This document shows, in pieces, positions 41,454-50,032 of a stretch of 64,000 nt of DNA. Numbering within the stretch: position 1 is the first letter of the stretch; every line of letters begins with the position of its first letter. The translations under genes and the position numbers were made by a program. Source of the DNA: Aeromicrobium chenweiae. GTDB taxonomy: Bacteria; Actinomycetota; Actinomycetes; Propionibacteriales; Nocardioidaceae. The DNA is taken from NCBI RefSeq assembly GCF_003065605.1, contig NZ_CP026952.1:434001-498000 (forward strand). The letters are read 5' to 3'. The notes below the pieces were generated by a model, which worked only from the letters and a program-made list of their open reading frames with translations, had not been told where the DNA came from and did no database searches.

Positions 41454-42934
41454 GCAACCGCGGCAGCGACATCAACACCATCGCGCGCGTCCGCGCCATC
41501 TGCGGGTCCCGCAGCCTCCTCACGCTCGGGGCCCGACTCGCGTGGAGAAGCGACGTCGGTCGTCCGTCGGCTCAGCCTGCCTACGTCCTTCTCGCCTTCG
41601 GTGCCATGGCGAGGCTCGCGCGGTCTGGTGTCAGGGTCGAGCGGGACCTCGCGGAACCCGAAATCTGGGCGTTTGCCCGCAGGATGCTGGCTGACACCGC
41701 CAAAGCGTCCGGTCTTGACGTACCGGCACCAGCGGCGGCCCCACCTAGGTGGGACCACTGGCGATGGGCCAGAGACCACCACCTCGCCACCGACGACGGG
41801 CTTGGTCAGCTGGCGCGCGAGTTCCCTGCCGCCGCCGCCGAGCTCGCGCTCCAGATCGGTCTCTGTCGTCCGGACGCGCCCGGCTCATTCACCCACCCGG
41901 ACACCGAACAGTGCATCTACGGCGACGGCACGCTGGTTCGCCCCCTCTACCAGCCGCCGGTCACGCACACCGTGACGCAGGACGACGGAACCACGAGGAT
42001 CATGTACCCGCACCCACGCACCGGCGAGCTCTGTGCCGAGCCTGTCCAGCGGTTCGACCCAGACCTCCAACCACACCACGGCCGCCTCGGCCCGGTGCTG
42101 ACCCACGGCTACGTCGCATGGCACGCCCGCGGCCCGGCCCCGTACCAACGCGTCGTGCTTGCCGCAGCCCACATCCCCGCGCCTGGTCAGGAAGCAGCCA
42201 CCTCAGTCCGTCTCGCCGGCGACGTCTACCGCCACCTCGGCAAAGGCATTAAGGCCGCGATCTACGACGGCGCCATGCACGGTGTCCACATCGAGGAAAT
42301 CATGCGCCGCTACGGGTGGCTCGTCCTGGCCAAGACGCCCGAAGCCATCAACGAGGGCGTCAGCCTGATCGTCAACAAGAGCGGCAAACGCGCCCGCAGC
42401 TACCCGCTCGGCACCGTCACACACCAGGCGGCCGCCGGCGTGTGCGCGCACCAGCTCGCAGCAATCGACGGGGCCGTGGTCGAGCTCGGCCTCGACGACA
42501 CCGGCGACCCTGTCGTCACAGCGAACCTCGAACGCGGACCGATCAAACGCTCACGCCGCAGCGGCGGCCAGTACTACTTCAACGTCGCCTACAAGGTCCC
42601 GTGCCGCACTGAGCCCTTCACCACCTGGCTCTCGCCGCACCCGGGCAAAAGCACCGACCTCACCCGCCCGCACAACCTGCGCATCATCAACCAGAGCGAC
42701 CCGGACTTCGCCCGCCTCTACGGCCTGCGCAACGACTCGGAGAATTTCCACTCCAACCTCAAACGCACCATGCTCGTCAACCGTCAGATGAGCCTCGGTT
42801 GGCGCCGCGGCCTTCTGGACATCTACTGCTTCGCCGTGCTCAACAACGCCCTCACCGAACAGAGGGCCCGCGAAGCCGCCGCCGCCCCCACCCGAGCGCG
42901 CGGGCTGCGCGCCGTGTCGGCCAGCACCCGATGA
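41450..42934 (+). CDS. DDE-transposase-like protein B
   Basis: A 494-residue protein. Its acidic triad matches protein A: CIYGDGTLV (Asp159), AIYDGAMHG (Asp273) and LRNDSENFHSNLK (Glu431), with 114 residues between the first two, and a C-terminal helix (RGLLDIYCFAVLNNALTEQR). Between Asp159 and Glu431 are segments typical of a transposase core (RRYGWLVLAKTPE and LPLG-type strands). It is coupled to the degenerate recombinase B by ATGA. A perfect palindrome TGACATGTCA sits on its stop codon. A mobile-element enzyme is likely, but no flanking inverted repeats were found. Confidence 0.6.
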   Translation: MSNRGSDINTIARVRAICGSRSLLTLGARLAWRSDVGRPSAQPAYVLLAFGAMARLARSGVRVERDLAEPEIWAFARRMLADTAKASGLDVPAPAAAPPRWDHWRWARDHHLATDDGLGQLAREFPAAAAELALQIGLCRPDAPGSFTHPDTEQCIYGDGTLVRPLYQPPVTHTVTQDDGTTRIMYPHPRTGELCAEPVQRFDPDLQPHHGRLGPVLTHGYVAWHARGPAPYQRVVLAAAHIPAPGQEAATSVRLAGDVYRHLGKGIKAAIYDGAMHGVHIEEIMRRYGWLVLAKTPEAINEGVSLIVNKSGKRARSYPLGTVTHQAAAGVCAHQLAAIDGAVVELGLDDTGDPVVTANLERGPIKRSRRSGGQYYFNVAYKVPCRTEPFTTWLSPHPGKSTDLTRPHNLRIINQSDPDFARLYGLRNDSENFHSNLKRTMLVNRQMSLGWRRGLLDIYCFAVLNNALTEQRAREAAAAPTRARGLRAVSASTR

Positions 42935-42980
42935 CATGTCAGGCGGCGCTGCAATGCTGCGTCGTAGGAAGGAGGCAACC

Positions 42981-43658
42981 ATGACCGACGACGCGCATCC
43001 GGAGAGCCCGAACGCGGCTCAGCTCGAATGGCAGCAGAGCATCAACAGTCTGGTCGAACGGGTAGGGAGCTTGTGGTCGGCCGATCGCGTGATCCAAGCG
43101 CTGGGACTAGACGACCACGCCGCGCTGGAGCGAGCCGTGGTCGATGGAGCGGTTCTCGGCCTCAAGACGTCAGATGGAGCGCTTGTCTTTCCGGTGTGGC
43201 AGTTCCACAAGACCGATGACGGTGTGGCTGTTCTCCCTGGCCTTCTTCCAGTCATATCTGCACTTCATGATCACATCTCCTGGAGCCTCGCCACATGGAT
43301 ACGTATGCCGTCGCCGGAAATCGGTGGGCGGACAGTACTGGAAGTCGCCACGCACAGCCCGGACAGCGAGGCGCTCCGCGGTCTAGTCCAACAGTTCAAC
43401 CGGGAGATGTTCGCAGGCTCGTACCCCCGGCACTCACATGTCCAAGCAGTGGTTGCAGGGCGGGCGTCCTACGACGAACTCGATCCCGTCAAACAGGCGC
43501 TCGTGCGCGCGGAATGGAGCCGGCGCATCGAGGTCGCCCGCACCCAGCTCGACCTTGAAGCCACCTTCAAGACCGATGGTCGGTCGTGGTCTGAAATCGA
43601 CGAGGACGGTCAGGTCGTCCAGCGCAGACCCAGTGCTGACGACGACAGCCATGAATGA
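42981..43658 (+). CDS. MbcA/ParS/Xre-type antitoxin-like protein, orphan
   Basis: A 225-residue protein. Residues about 20-115 follow the pattern of the MbcA/ParS antitoxin domain: WSADRVIQALGLDDHAALERAV (DNA-binding part), VLGLKTSDGALVFPVWQF and VLPGLLPVISALHDHISWSLATWIRMPSPEIGGRT. The C-terminal 100 residues are an acidic/helical extension (VKQALVRAEWSRRIEVART). Family members neutralise RES-domain toxins, but no RES gene lies beside it, only a 535-bp gap downstream. The ATG has AAGGAGG 5 nt upstream. It might regulate the recombinase modules or be a relic of a toxin-antitoxin pair. Confidence 0.6.
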   Translation: MTDDAHPESPNAAQLEWQQSINSLVERVGSLWSADRVIQALGLDDHAALERAVVDGAVLGLKTSDGALVFPVWQFHKTDDGVAVLPGLLPVISALHDHISWSLATWIRMPSPEIGGRTVLEVATHSPDSEALRGLVQQFNREMFAGSYPRHSHVQAVVAGRASYDELDPVKQALVRAEWSRRIEVARTQLDLEATFKTDGRSWSEIDEDGQVVQRRPSADDDSHE

Positions 43659-44193
43659 CCGGGTACGGGGCAGGCTGACACCACGCTGACTCCGCAGTAT
43701 TTCGCACGAGAGTGCCGTAGCGGCTGAGTAGGTTTTCGACCGAAGTATCGCAAGGTATCCATGTAGGTCCTCACGGTTGACGCCAATAAGGACGGGACGA
43801 TCGGGGCCAAATGGTTGTCGGCGACGGTGACGGTGACGGCCTCCGTCGGCGCGCGGTGATGGTCACCTCCTTTCATGCACGCCGTGTCGCTGAGGGCCTT
43901 GCCCCTTGACCCTTGCTCGTGAGGCAGCTCGCCGCAGGAGTTGCGCCGGCCGCGGTTCTCACCTCCTTTGGTGCGGCGGGCGCTGTCCTGATGGTCGTCC
44001 GACCGGGTACGAGCTTTCGTCTTTCAGTTCTCAAGCTTCGAGCCATCTCACTGACGATCTGAAGTGGCAATCCGTGCTGGCCATGAGGACTGTCAGGAGC
44101 AGGGGACGACTGGCAATCGATCACATACCTGGGCTGGTGGACGTTTCGCCGACGAGCCCCGCGGGGCGGCGCGCGCTTGGTTCAGGTGAGGCT
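43659..44193. other. Gene-poor gap with two full anti-Shine-Dalgarno matches
   Basis: I see no convincing gene in these 535 bp. On the minus strand two AAAGGAGGTGA sequences (43863-43873 and 43959-43969, 96 bp apart) match the 16S rRNA 3' end fully. Yet no usual start codon lies at the right distance after either, and the short frames that cross them read poorly. A minus frame from an ATG at 43876 could encode about 65-88 residues, but without family-like features. Confidence 0.35.
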
Positions 44194-44406
44194 CTAGGCG
44201 TCCTTGTTGCGGCGACGCACCTTCTCAGACACTCGGTCGCGTGTCTTGCTTGCGGCGTTGGCTCCTGCCCCTTTGGCGCCTCGTCCGGCGTCGAGGGCGA
44301 GGTTCGTGGCTGTCTTGCGGGCCTGGGTTGCCTTCCGTGCGGCCTCTTGGCGCGCGTCGCTGAAGCTGGGCCGGCGCTCCGATCGCGCGGCGGGGGGACG
44401 GTCCAA
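44194..44406 (-). CDS. Small basic helical protein, about 70 residues
   Basis: Ala-, Lys- and Arg-rich protein (SFSDARQEAARKATQARKTA ... KTRDRVSEKVRRRNKDA) with long amphipathic helices, resembling a nucleic-acid or coiled-coil binding tail. No family is recognised. The start is probably the TTG at 44406; no ATG or GTG is available in frame. It follows the 439-residue gene on the same strand by about 70 bp and might be expressed with it. Confidence 0.4.
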   Translation of the reverse strand: MDRPPAARSERRPSFSDARQEAARKATQARKTATNLALDAGRGAKGAGANAASKTRDRVSEKVRRRNKDA

Positions 44407-44476
44407 GACGGTGCTTTGACCCGCGCCCAGGACAAGGCATCATGCGCCTGACTGGGCCGGCACAGGGCTGTGTGGG

Positions 44477-45796
44477 TCAGTCCTCGGACGGGTCCAGCAC
44501 CAGGTGAGTCAGGAGGGCCTCAGCCGAGACCAAGTGCGTTTGCACGAGCACCAGCGGGAGAGGGCTGGAGTGCTTGCCGGCCTGCAGTTCTTCGACCAAC
44601 TTCGCCGTTGACGTCACCATCGACTCGACCAGCGACGAAGCCATCTTCACGTCGCCGGGGCGCGATCGAAGGATGTAGGCCACACGGCCGCGGCGAGTCG
44701 GGGCGGCCTTCCCGCCGCGCAGGTAGGTGGCGTTCTTGCCGAGTTCCCCACGCTCGGCTGCGGCAAGAACCTCCGCGTCTGGCGCGGCGGCACGTAACGT
44801 TCGATCGATTGCCTCAACGACTGCGTTCGCAGCCATTTGCGAGGCGGCAGGACCGCCTGTGACGACCTGATTCCATGCCGCGTCCAAGAAGTCCGGCACA
44901 TGCGGATCGAGGCGGCGCAACAGTTCGCGCACGCCCTCGCGGACGTCTTGGGGCCCACTGACCCAGGGGTCGACTACGTCCTCGCTGAGCAGGTCTACTG
45001 CCTCCTCGTCAAGCCCGCCTGGCTGCACCAGCAGGTCAGCAACCACGACCCCGGCCGCTCCACGACTTGCGAGCGCAACCCGGGACAGGTCGCTGGCAGA
45101 CGGCTCTATAGGTAGATCCAGCAGCGCCTTGTTCAACGCGCTCGAGGTGCGGACGCTCCCGGCGGGACGCCGCGCCAGGACGTTTTGTGCGGCGAAGCTA
45201 GCAAGTAGTGTCGACGTTGCAGTGTTGACCCTGACCAGGTCTGACAGGACTCCCACGCGCCCGTCGGGCACTACAAGAGTCCCGCGAAGCGCCTGCGCAG
45301 TGGACCCAGCGAGCAACGCGCTCTTCCAGGTCGCACCGCCGTCGCTGGCGACCAACCCCATGACACCTGCAGTCGCCGCGAACTGGCGCGTCTGGAGCTT
45401 CCGCACGTTCACCAAACCCGCGAACCCCCCAGCGTCACCAACCCTGAAACCGGCGCCTCGTGCCGTCACGCCTAGACGCGATGCCACGGACTCGGACAGG
45501 ACAGTGGCTCCGGCGCCCGGCCACAACCTTGTGCTCGCATTCCCCTGCGCGGTCGTGACCAACGCCGACAACGAACCCACCGGTTTCCCAGCCGACAACA
45601 GGCGCGAAGTGGCGGATAGCTGGGACGACGGCCCGTTCCACCTCTGCAGGTTGCCTAGCACTGTGTGTGTGCGGTTCACCGCTGTCAACCACGGCGGAGT
45701 CCGCGTCCGTGCGACCATGCCAAGGACACCCAGGCCGCGCGCACCGTCCGAAGGCTTGTCAGTCACTCGGACAAGTCTGGCATGTCGAGCCGACAC
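44477..45796 (-). CDS. Possible pPIWI-associating nuclease-like protein
   Basis: A 439-residue island protein. The N-terminal 260 residues are low-complexity and Ala/Val-rich, with no recognised fold. The C-terminal 170 residues match, by recollection of the pattern, the domain called predicted pPIWI-associating nuclease: REGVRELLRRLDPHVPDFLD, AASQMAANAVVEAIDRTLRAAAPDAEVL, APTRRGRVAYILR, and a late helix VQTHLVSAEALLTHLVL. That domain is typical of defence genes. The start is uncertain (ATG 45796, GTG 45766 or ATG 45718) and no strong ribosome binding site decides. No Argonaute-like partner is present, so this is tentative. Confidence 0.45.
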   Translation of the reverse strand: MSARHARLVRVTDKPSDGARGLGVLGMVARTRTPPWLTAVNRTHTVLGNLQRWNGPSSQLSATSRLLSAGKPVGSLSALVTTAQGNASTRLWPGAGATVLSESVASRLGVTARGAGFRVGDAGGFAGLVNVRKLQTRQFAATAGVMGLVASDGGATWKSALLAGSTAQALRGTLVVPDGRVGVLSDLVRVNTATSTLLASFAAQNVLARRPAGSVRTSSALNKALLDLPIEPSASDLSRVALASRGAAGVVVADLLVQPGGLDEEAVDLLSEDVVDPWVSGPQDVREGVRELLRRLDPHVPDFLDAAWNQVVTGGPAASQMAANAVVEAIDRTLRAAAPDAEVLAAAERGELGKNATYLRGGKAAPTRRGRVAYILRSRPGDVKMASSLVESMVTSTAKLVEELQAGKHSSPLPLVLVQTHLVSAEALLTHLVLDPSED

Positions 45797-46040
45797 ATCC
45801 AGGTTCCGAAGCCTTCGCTCACCTCAAGCCGGGTGGGTCCCGGGCAGAGCGTCACCGCGAGACCCGACGATGTAGTGCCAGAGCGCAGGCCGGTAGGAGC
45901 CGGACCCTAGACCCTGCTAGAGCTACCCATGCGGGGCCCTCGAACGCCAGTGCCGCCTTTGACGGGTGCGCAGCTACAACTGCCGGACGGGAACGGGAGG
46001 GCGTCGTGCCACGTCCGGGCGCCGCGCTACAAGTAGATGC

Positions 46041-46499
46041 TCAGCAGTTGGCCGAGTACTCGTCGAGGGCGTTGGCCTTCTCGACGGACGTGATGTCATC
46101 GCGCCTGGCGAAGCCGAGCAGCCCGCCGCAGTCTGCGTCGGTGTAGACCACCGCCTCGTCCTCGCCGCCGTCCGGTTTGCTTGAGGTCGGTGGCGGGATG
46201 ATGAGGGACGCGACTGCGGCAGTCACGAGTAGGGCACCGGCCACGTAGCCGAGAGGCTTGTCGAACCTAGCTCGGAAGTTCTCTGATCCGCCGGCGAGCC
46301 AGACGAAGGCCGCTACGACGACGACCATGGACGTGGCCACGAAGTAGCCCCAGGACGGCATCCACCAGCAGGTCAGGAAGAACGTGACGACGAAGGTGAC
46401 GCCGCCGATCATGGCGATGCCGGCCACGATCCAGAACGCGCTCTCTAGGAACACCACGACGGGGTCCCGCTCCTCTGGATCCACCTTCTCTTGACTCAT
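46041..46499 (-). CDS. Membrane protein with three predicted helices
   Basis: A 152-residue protein with hydrophobic segments at about 15-43 (FLESAFWIVAGIAMIGGVTFVVTFF), 50-68 (GYFVATSMVVVVAAFVWLA) and 82-101 (LGYVAGALLVTAAVASLII). A soluble C-terminal tail has two cysteines (TDADCGGLLGF ... YSANC) that could form a disulphide outside the cell. No family is recognised. It is divergent from the PIN-GNAT-ASCH gene, the gap holding both promoters. Confidence 0.6.
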   Translation of the reverse strand: MSQEKVDPEERDPVVVFLESAFWIVAGIAMIGGVTFVVTFFLTCWWMPSWGYFVATSMVVVVAAFVWLAGGSENFRARFDKPLGYVAGALLVTAAVASLIIPPPTSSKPDGGEDEAVVYTDADCGGLLGFARRDDITSVEKANALDEYSANC

Positions 46500-46682
46500 G
46501 ACTTGAGTAGGGGGCTGGCTGTGGCACCCACAGCGGTTTCCCAGTCCTGAGCCCGGCGAACCAATCTACTCATCGACGGGACTGCCCCCTGTTCTGAATT
46601 ACCGAGTAGTTAGCACGGATTCTCGAGGCTTTTCCCCCCGCCTACCGGGTAAAATCGCCGCTAAGCAGAATGGAGACGGCCA

Positions 46683-48170
46683 GTGGCAGCACCGAGTGGC
46701 GCAAAGCCGCGTCTCCTTCTGGACACGAACGTCGTCATCGCCCACGAGAACGATGGCCCGACCGAACAGTCGCACGCTGACGCAGCGGCCGAACTCGTGC
46801 GCCTAGCCAACGGCATGGGCTTCCCGCTCCTGCTCAGCAACGGGACTCGCCAGGACTTCTTGAACGCGCCCACTGACATGCGCGAGCGGCGTCTCAAGAC
46901 TCTCGACAAGTACTACCGGACCCTCGGGCCAGTCAACGAGAGTCCGAACGTTCGCGATCAATTCCCCCAGCAGCTCGGCCAGAACGATGCGGCGGACGTC
47001 GAGGTTCTGTCGACGTTCGACACCGGTGTGGCCACGGTTCTGGTGACCGAGGACGCCACCATGAAGAGGCGCGCTGAGCGCGCCGGGCTCACCCGTATCC
47101 TCACCATTCAGAACGCTGTCGACTGGCTTGAAGAACTCGGGGCGCCGGACCTCTTCAACGCGATCGCGGCGAAGGTGGTCGAGGCTTACCGAATCTCCCG
47201 CCACGCGAGTATCTTCGACAGCCTTCGCGACGACTACGACGGGTTCGATAACTGGTGGACCGAGAAGGTCGTCCGTCAGGACCGGCACGCCATCATCCTG
47301 GGCGATGCGGCTGACCCCGACGGCATCGCGGTTCTCAAGGCCGAGAGCCAACCGTTCGATCTCGGCGACTCGGTCCTGAAGGTCTGCACCTTCAAGGTCG
47401 TCGAGCAGGACGGCAGCGCTGGCGCCGGTCGTCGAGGCGAGTTCCTCTTGAGGGCGGTCGTCGACTACGCCCGCGAGACCAACCACCCCGTCCTCTACAT
47501 GACCGTCCACCCCCATCACGAAAAGCTACTTGCCTGGTTGGAGAAGTTCGGATTCACCCACCACGACGACCAAGACAACGGCGAGCTGGTCATGGTGAAG
47601 CGTCTCGAACCCCGTGCCGGTGCCGAACCGATACACCCTCTGGAGCACGCCGTCACCTTCGGCCCGGTTTCACTGCGCGTGCTCGACGCGCACCTCGTCC
47701 CTATCAGGTATCACCTCCACGACCGTCTGTTGCCCGATAGCAGTCCCCAGACGTCACTCTTTCCCAATGAGCCTTGTGGGAACGCGATCCGGAAGGCCTA
47801 CCTCTGTCGGTCACCGTCTCGTAAGCTCAAGCCTGGCGACACGCTCGCGTTCCTGCGCACCAAGCCGACCGAAGCGGCTCGCATCACCGCCATCGGCGTC
47901 GTCGAGCAGACATTCGTAAGCGTTGACCCAGCGGAGGTTGCTGCGCGCGTCAGGGGCCGCACCGTTTACTCCTACGTGGAGATCGCGCAAATGTGTGCGC
48001 AGGGAGAGGTGCTCGTCGTTCTCTTTCGGCTCGACCGACGCGTCGACCCGCCGTGGAGCGCGGGAACGCTAAATCATGCCGGGGTGATGTCACGATCTCC
48101 TCAGAGCATCGCCCAGATCAAGCCAGAGGGAGTGAGATGGCTGCGCACCGAGTTGGACGCGTCGCCCTGA
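46683..48170 (+). CDS. PIN-GNAT-ASCH fusion protein
   Basis: A 495-residue multidomain protein. The N-terminal PIN-type nuclease domain starts RLLLDTNVVIAHEND (metal-binding Asp14) with later acidic positions in NDAADVEVL and VTEDATMK. The middle, about 170-310, is a GNAT acetyltransferase-like fold (GEFLLRAVVDYARE, LLAWLEKFGFTHH). The C-terminal part, about 330-495, is a PUA-fold ASCH-like domain (CRSPSRKLKPGDTLAFLR). GTG with GGAG 7 nt upstream is the start. It overlaps the next ASCH gene by 34 bp. A toxin or RNA-targeting defence role is plausible; nothing proves it. Confidence 0.7.
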   Translation: MAAPSGAKPRLLLDTNVVIAHENDGPTEQSHADAAAELVRLANGMGFPLLLSNGTRQDFLNAPTDMRERRLKTLDKYYRTLGPVNESPNVRDQFPQQLGQNDAADVEVLSTFDTGVATVLVTEDATMKRRAERAGLTRILTIQNAVDWLEELGAPDLFNAIAAKVVEAYRISRHASIFDSLRDDYDGFDNWWTEKVVRQDRHAIILGDAADPDGIAVLKAESQPFDLGDSVLKVCTFKVVEQDGSAGAGRRGEFLLRAVVDYARETNHPVLYMTVHPHHEKLLAWLEKFGFTHHDDQDNGELVMVKRLEPRAGAEPIHPLEHAVTFGPVSLRVLDAHLVPIRYHLHDRLLPDSSPQTSLFPNEPCGNAIRKAYLCRSPSRKLKPGDTLAFLRTKPTEAARITAIGVVEQTFVSVDPAEVAARVRGRTVYSYVEIAQMCAQGEVLVVLFRLDRRVDPPWSAGTLNHAGVMSRSPQSIAQIKPEGVRWLRTELDASP

Positions 48171-48589
48171 TGTCGATCCACCCGCAGTATGCCGCGGGCA
48201 TCCTGGACGGCACGAAGCGCGTGGAGTTCCGCAAGCGACCCATCGCCGTAGACGTCACCCATGTTGTCGTCTACGCCACCGCCCCCGTCAGCGCCGTGGT
48301 GGGGGCATTCACCGTGGTCGGACAGCACACCCTCCCTCCCCGGATGCTCTGGCAGCAGTTCAAGGAGGTCGCGGGCATCGGACGCGACGACTTCATGGCC
48401 TACTACTCGGGTCGTCGCGCTGGCACAGGTATCGCTGTGGGCGGGGTGTTTCACGCGGAGGCACCCATAGGGTTGTGGGAAGACCTCGGCATTGCCCGCC
48501 CTCCCCAGAGTTTCCAATACCTCGCCTCCGACATCGCGACACAGATCTTGGAAGCCCTCAGCCCGGGGTCCGTGCGTGCGTACGCCTGA
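48137..48589 (+). CDS. ASCH domain protein
   Basis: A 150-residue protein with the ASCH fold's signature LMSIHPQYAAGILDGTKRVEFRKRP near the N-terminus and VVVYATAPVSAVVGAFTV in the sheet. ASCH proteins bind RNA or modified nucleotides. It is coupled to the PIN-GNAT-ASCH gene by a 34-bp overlap, with GGGAGTGAG upstream of its ATG. The free ASCH protein could be the neutralising or targeting partner of the fusion. Confidence 0.75.
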   Translation: MAAHRVGRVALMSIHPQYAAGILDGTKRVEFRKRPIAVDVTHVVVYATAPVSAVVGAFTVVGQHTLPPRMLWQQFKEVAGIGRDDFMAYYSGRRAGTGIAVGGVFHAEAPIGLWEDLGIARPPQSFQYLASDIATQILEALSPGSVRAYA

Positions 48590-48673
48590 CCGGACCCGGT
48601 AGGAGTACTTGAGGCGACGGGCCCCGGGGTGGGCAGTCGGCCCGATCCGGAACTCAGTGGCGCGAGGCGTCGG

Positions 48674-49645
48674 TCAGAACCCCGGGAAGACCTGCTGGAG
48701 CAGGTTCACGAGCCCTTCGTACGCACCATTGGTGGCTACCCCACCTGCGAGCACGTACGTGCCGGACTTCACCCGGTCAAGGAATGATCGAGTCTCCTCG
48801 CCAGGTCGGTCGCCGTCGCGGTCAAGAGCATCGCGAAGCGCTTGGACACCGTCAGGGCCTAGGAGGTTGCCCGCGGCGGTGAGCAGGCCAGACACATCGC
48901 CGGCCTGCAGTTGGACGGCGGTCGCACCGGCGCCGGCGGCGACGTTGGTGTGATCACCGACTGTGACCGTGGCGTGCTCGGCTGCCTGCACGTTGATGTA
49001 GTTGGTTACGACGGATGCGAGCTTGGGCGCTGATGCAACGGTCGGACCGGACGGGCTGCCGGCGTCAGCATCGGCTCCTTCAAGGTCGAGCGCCAGGTCG
49101 AGAGCACTGGTGCGGAGCCGGTCCAGGACCCCGCGCATGTGCGTTCGCGGCATCCGAATGAACGCCTTGTTGGCGACGAACATGGAGATCGACGGGACCT
49201 TGTTTTGCGCGACGTATTGCCGGTAGACCTCAATCCACATGTGGGACAGACCCAGTCGCGGGTCCTCATCGCCGTCGTTGAAGGCGAGGGCCTCAAGCTC
49301 CGCGACAGGAGACACCAGCCGAACGTCTTCGACAGCTGCAGCCAGGTCCGCCGGTAGTTCGTGAGCAAACACATGGACGTGTTCCTGGCTACCCATGGGC
49401 CCGTCGAAGCGAACGGTGACGTGCAGCCCGTGAGGCTGGCGAGCAGGCGGGAGCGGCGTCGCTTCATCGTAGCCCTCCAACTCGGCTCTGATGAGTTTCG
49501 TCAGATCATCAGCGCCGATGCGCCGGCTCACCACAAGCAGCCTTCGGAGCGCCGCTGACAGCGTGACCTGCGGGTCTGAGAGAGCGTCGATCGCGGCTGC
49601 CAAAGGTGTCGTCACGTGACTGAGCGTATCGGCGCGTACCGACAC
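48674..49645 (-). CDS. AbiTii-domain protein
   Basis: A 323-residue protein. The N-terminal about 10-115 fits the AbiTii family: ALSDPQVTLSAALRRLLVVSRRIGADDLTKLIRAELEGYD, in which ELxGY is conserved. The C-terminal half has a segment of short hydrophobic repeats (VVTNYINVQAAEHATVTVGD) reminiscent of coiled or beta-solenoid linkers, and a final helical part. AbiT belongs to a two-gene phage-exclusion system; only the AbiTii type is visible here and no AbiTi partner is adjacent. ATG 49645 or GTG 49615 could be the start. Confidence 0.7.
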   Translation of the reverse strand: MSVRADTLSHVTTPLAAAIDALSDPQVTLSAALRRLLVVSRRIGADDLTKLIRAELEGYDEATPLPPARQPHGLHVTVRFDGPMGSQEHVHVFAHELPADLAAAVEDVRLVSPVAELEALAFNDGDEDPRLGLSHMWIEVYRQYVAQNKVPSISMFVANKAFIRMPRTHMRGVLDRLRTSALDLALDLEGADADAGSPSGPTVASAPKLASVVTNYINVQAAEHATVTVGDHTNVAAGAGATAVQLQAGDVSGLLTAAGNLLGPDGVQALRDALDRDGDRPGEETRSFLDRVKSGTYVLAGGVATNGAYEGLVNLLQQVFPGF

Positions 49646-49714
49646 TGATCCTGCACGCCGCCGCTGGGGTCTGGGCGCGCGAAGGGGGTGGTCCTCCTAC
49701 GTTGCGCACAGGAC

Positions 49715-49861
49715 TCAAGACGGAGGCGCCTTTCCGGCGAGCTTGTTCGAGAGCCAGACCTCGCGACCATCGAGGGGCTCGATTCGGCCGGACTTGCAGT
49801 CGCGATCGTGCCGTAGCCCCTGGCAGGGCTGTCCGGGAGTCACGGCATCGGCATCAACCAA
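49715..49861 (-). CDS. Possible 48-residue protein
   Basis: A TTG start with GGGAGG 5 nt upstream leads to a 48-residue frame ending CKSGRIEPLDGREVWLSNKLAG-KAPPS. Two Cys residues (CQGLRHDRDC) suggest a small metal site. The reading has the codon bias of a gene, but the frame is too short to be sure. The rest of the stretch from 49646 to 50032 holds nothing I can identify. Confidence 0.3.
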   Translation of the reverse strand: MVDADAVTPGQPCQGLRHDRDCKSGRIEPLDGREVWLSNKLAGKAPPS

Positions 49862-50032
49862 CGTCGCCTCCCACCGCTCAGTCGGACAGCTTTGGCGCAC
49901 TGGCCGCCCACTGGCTCCGCCAGCGGCAGGGTCCAAGGACTTCATCGTCAGTCTGGACGCGGGGCGCTGCCTTACTGATCGGTTGGACGCGGGGTTGGGG
50001 AATGTGTTTCCGGTCGCGGGAGCGACCAGCGG

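Noticed and set aside
43906-44451. Plus frame of about 181 codons
   Set aside because: Cys/Gly/Ser-rich without pattern and antisense to the better basic minus frame.
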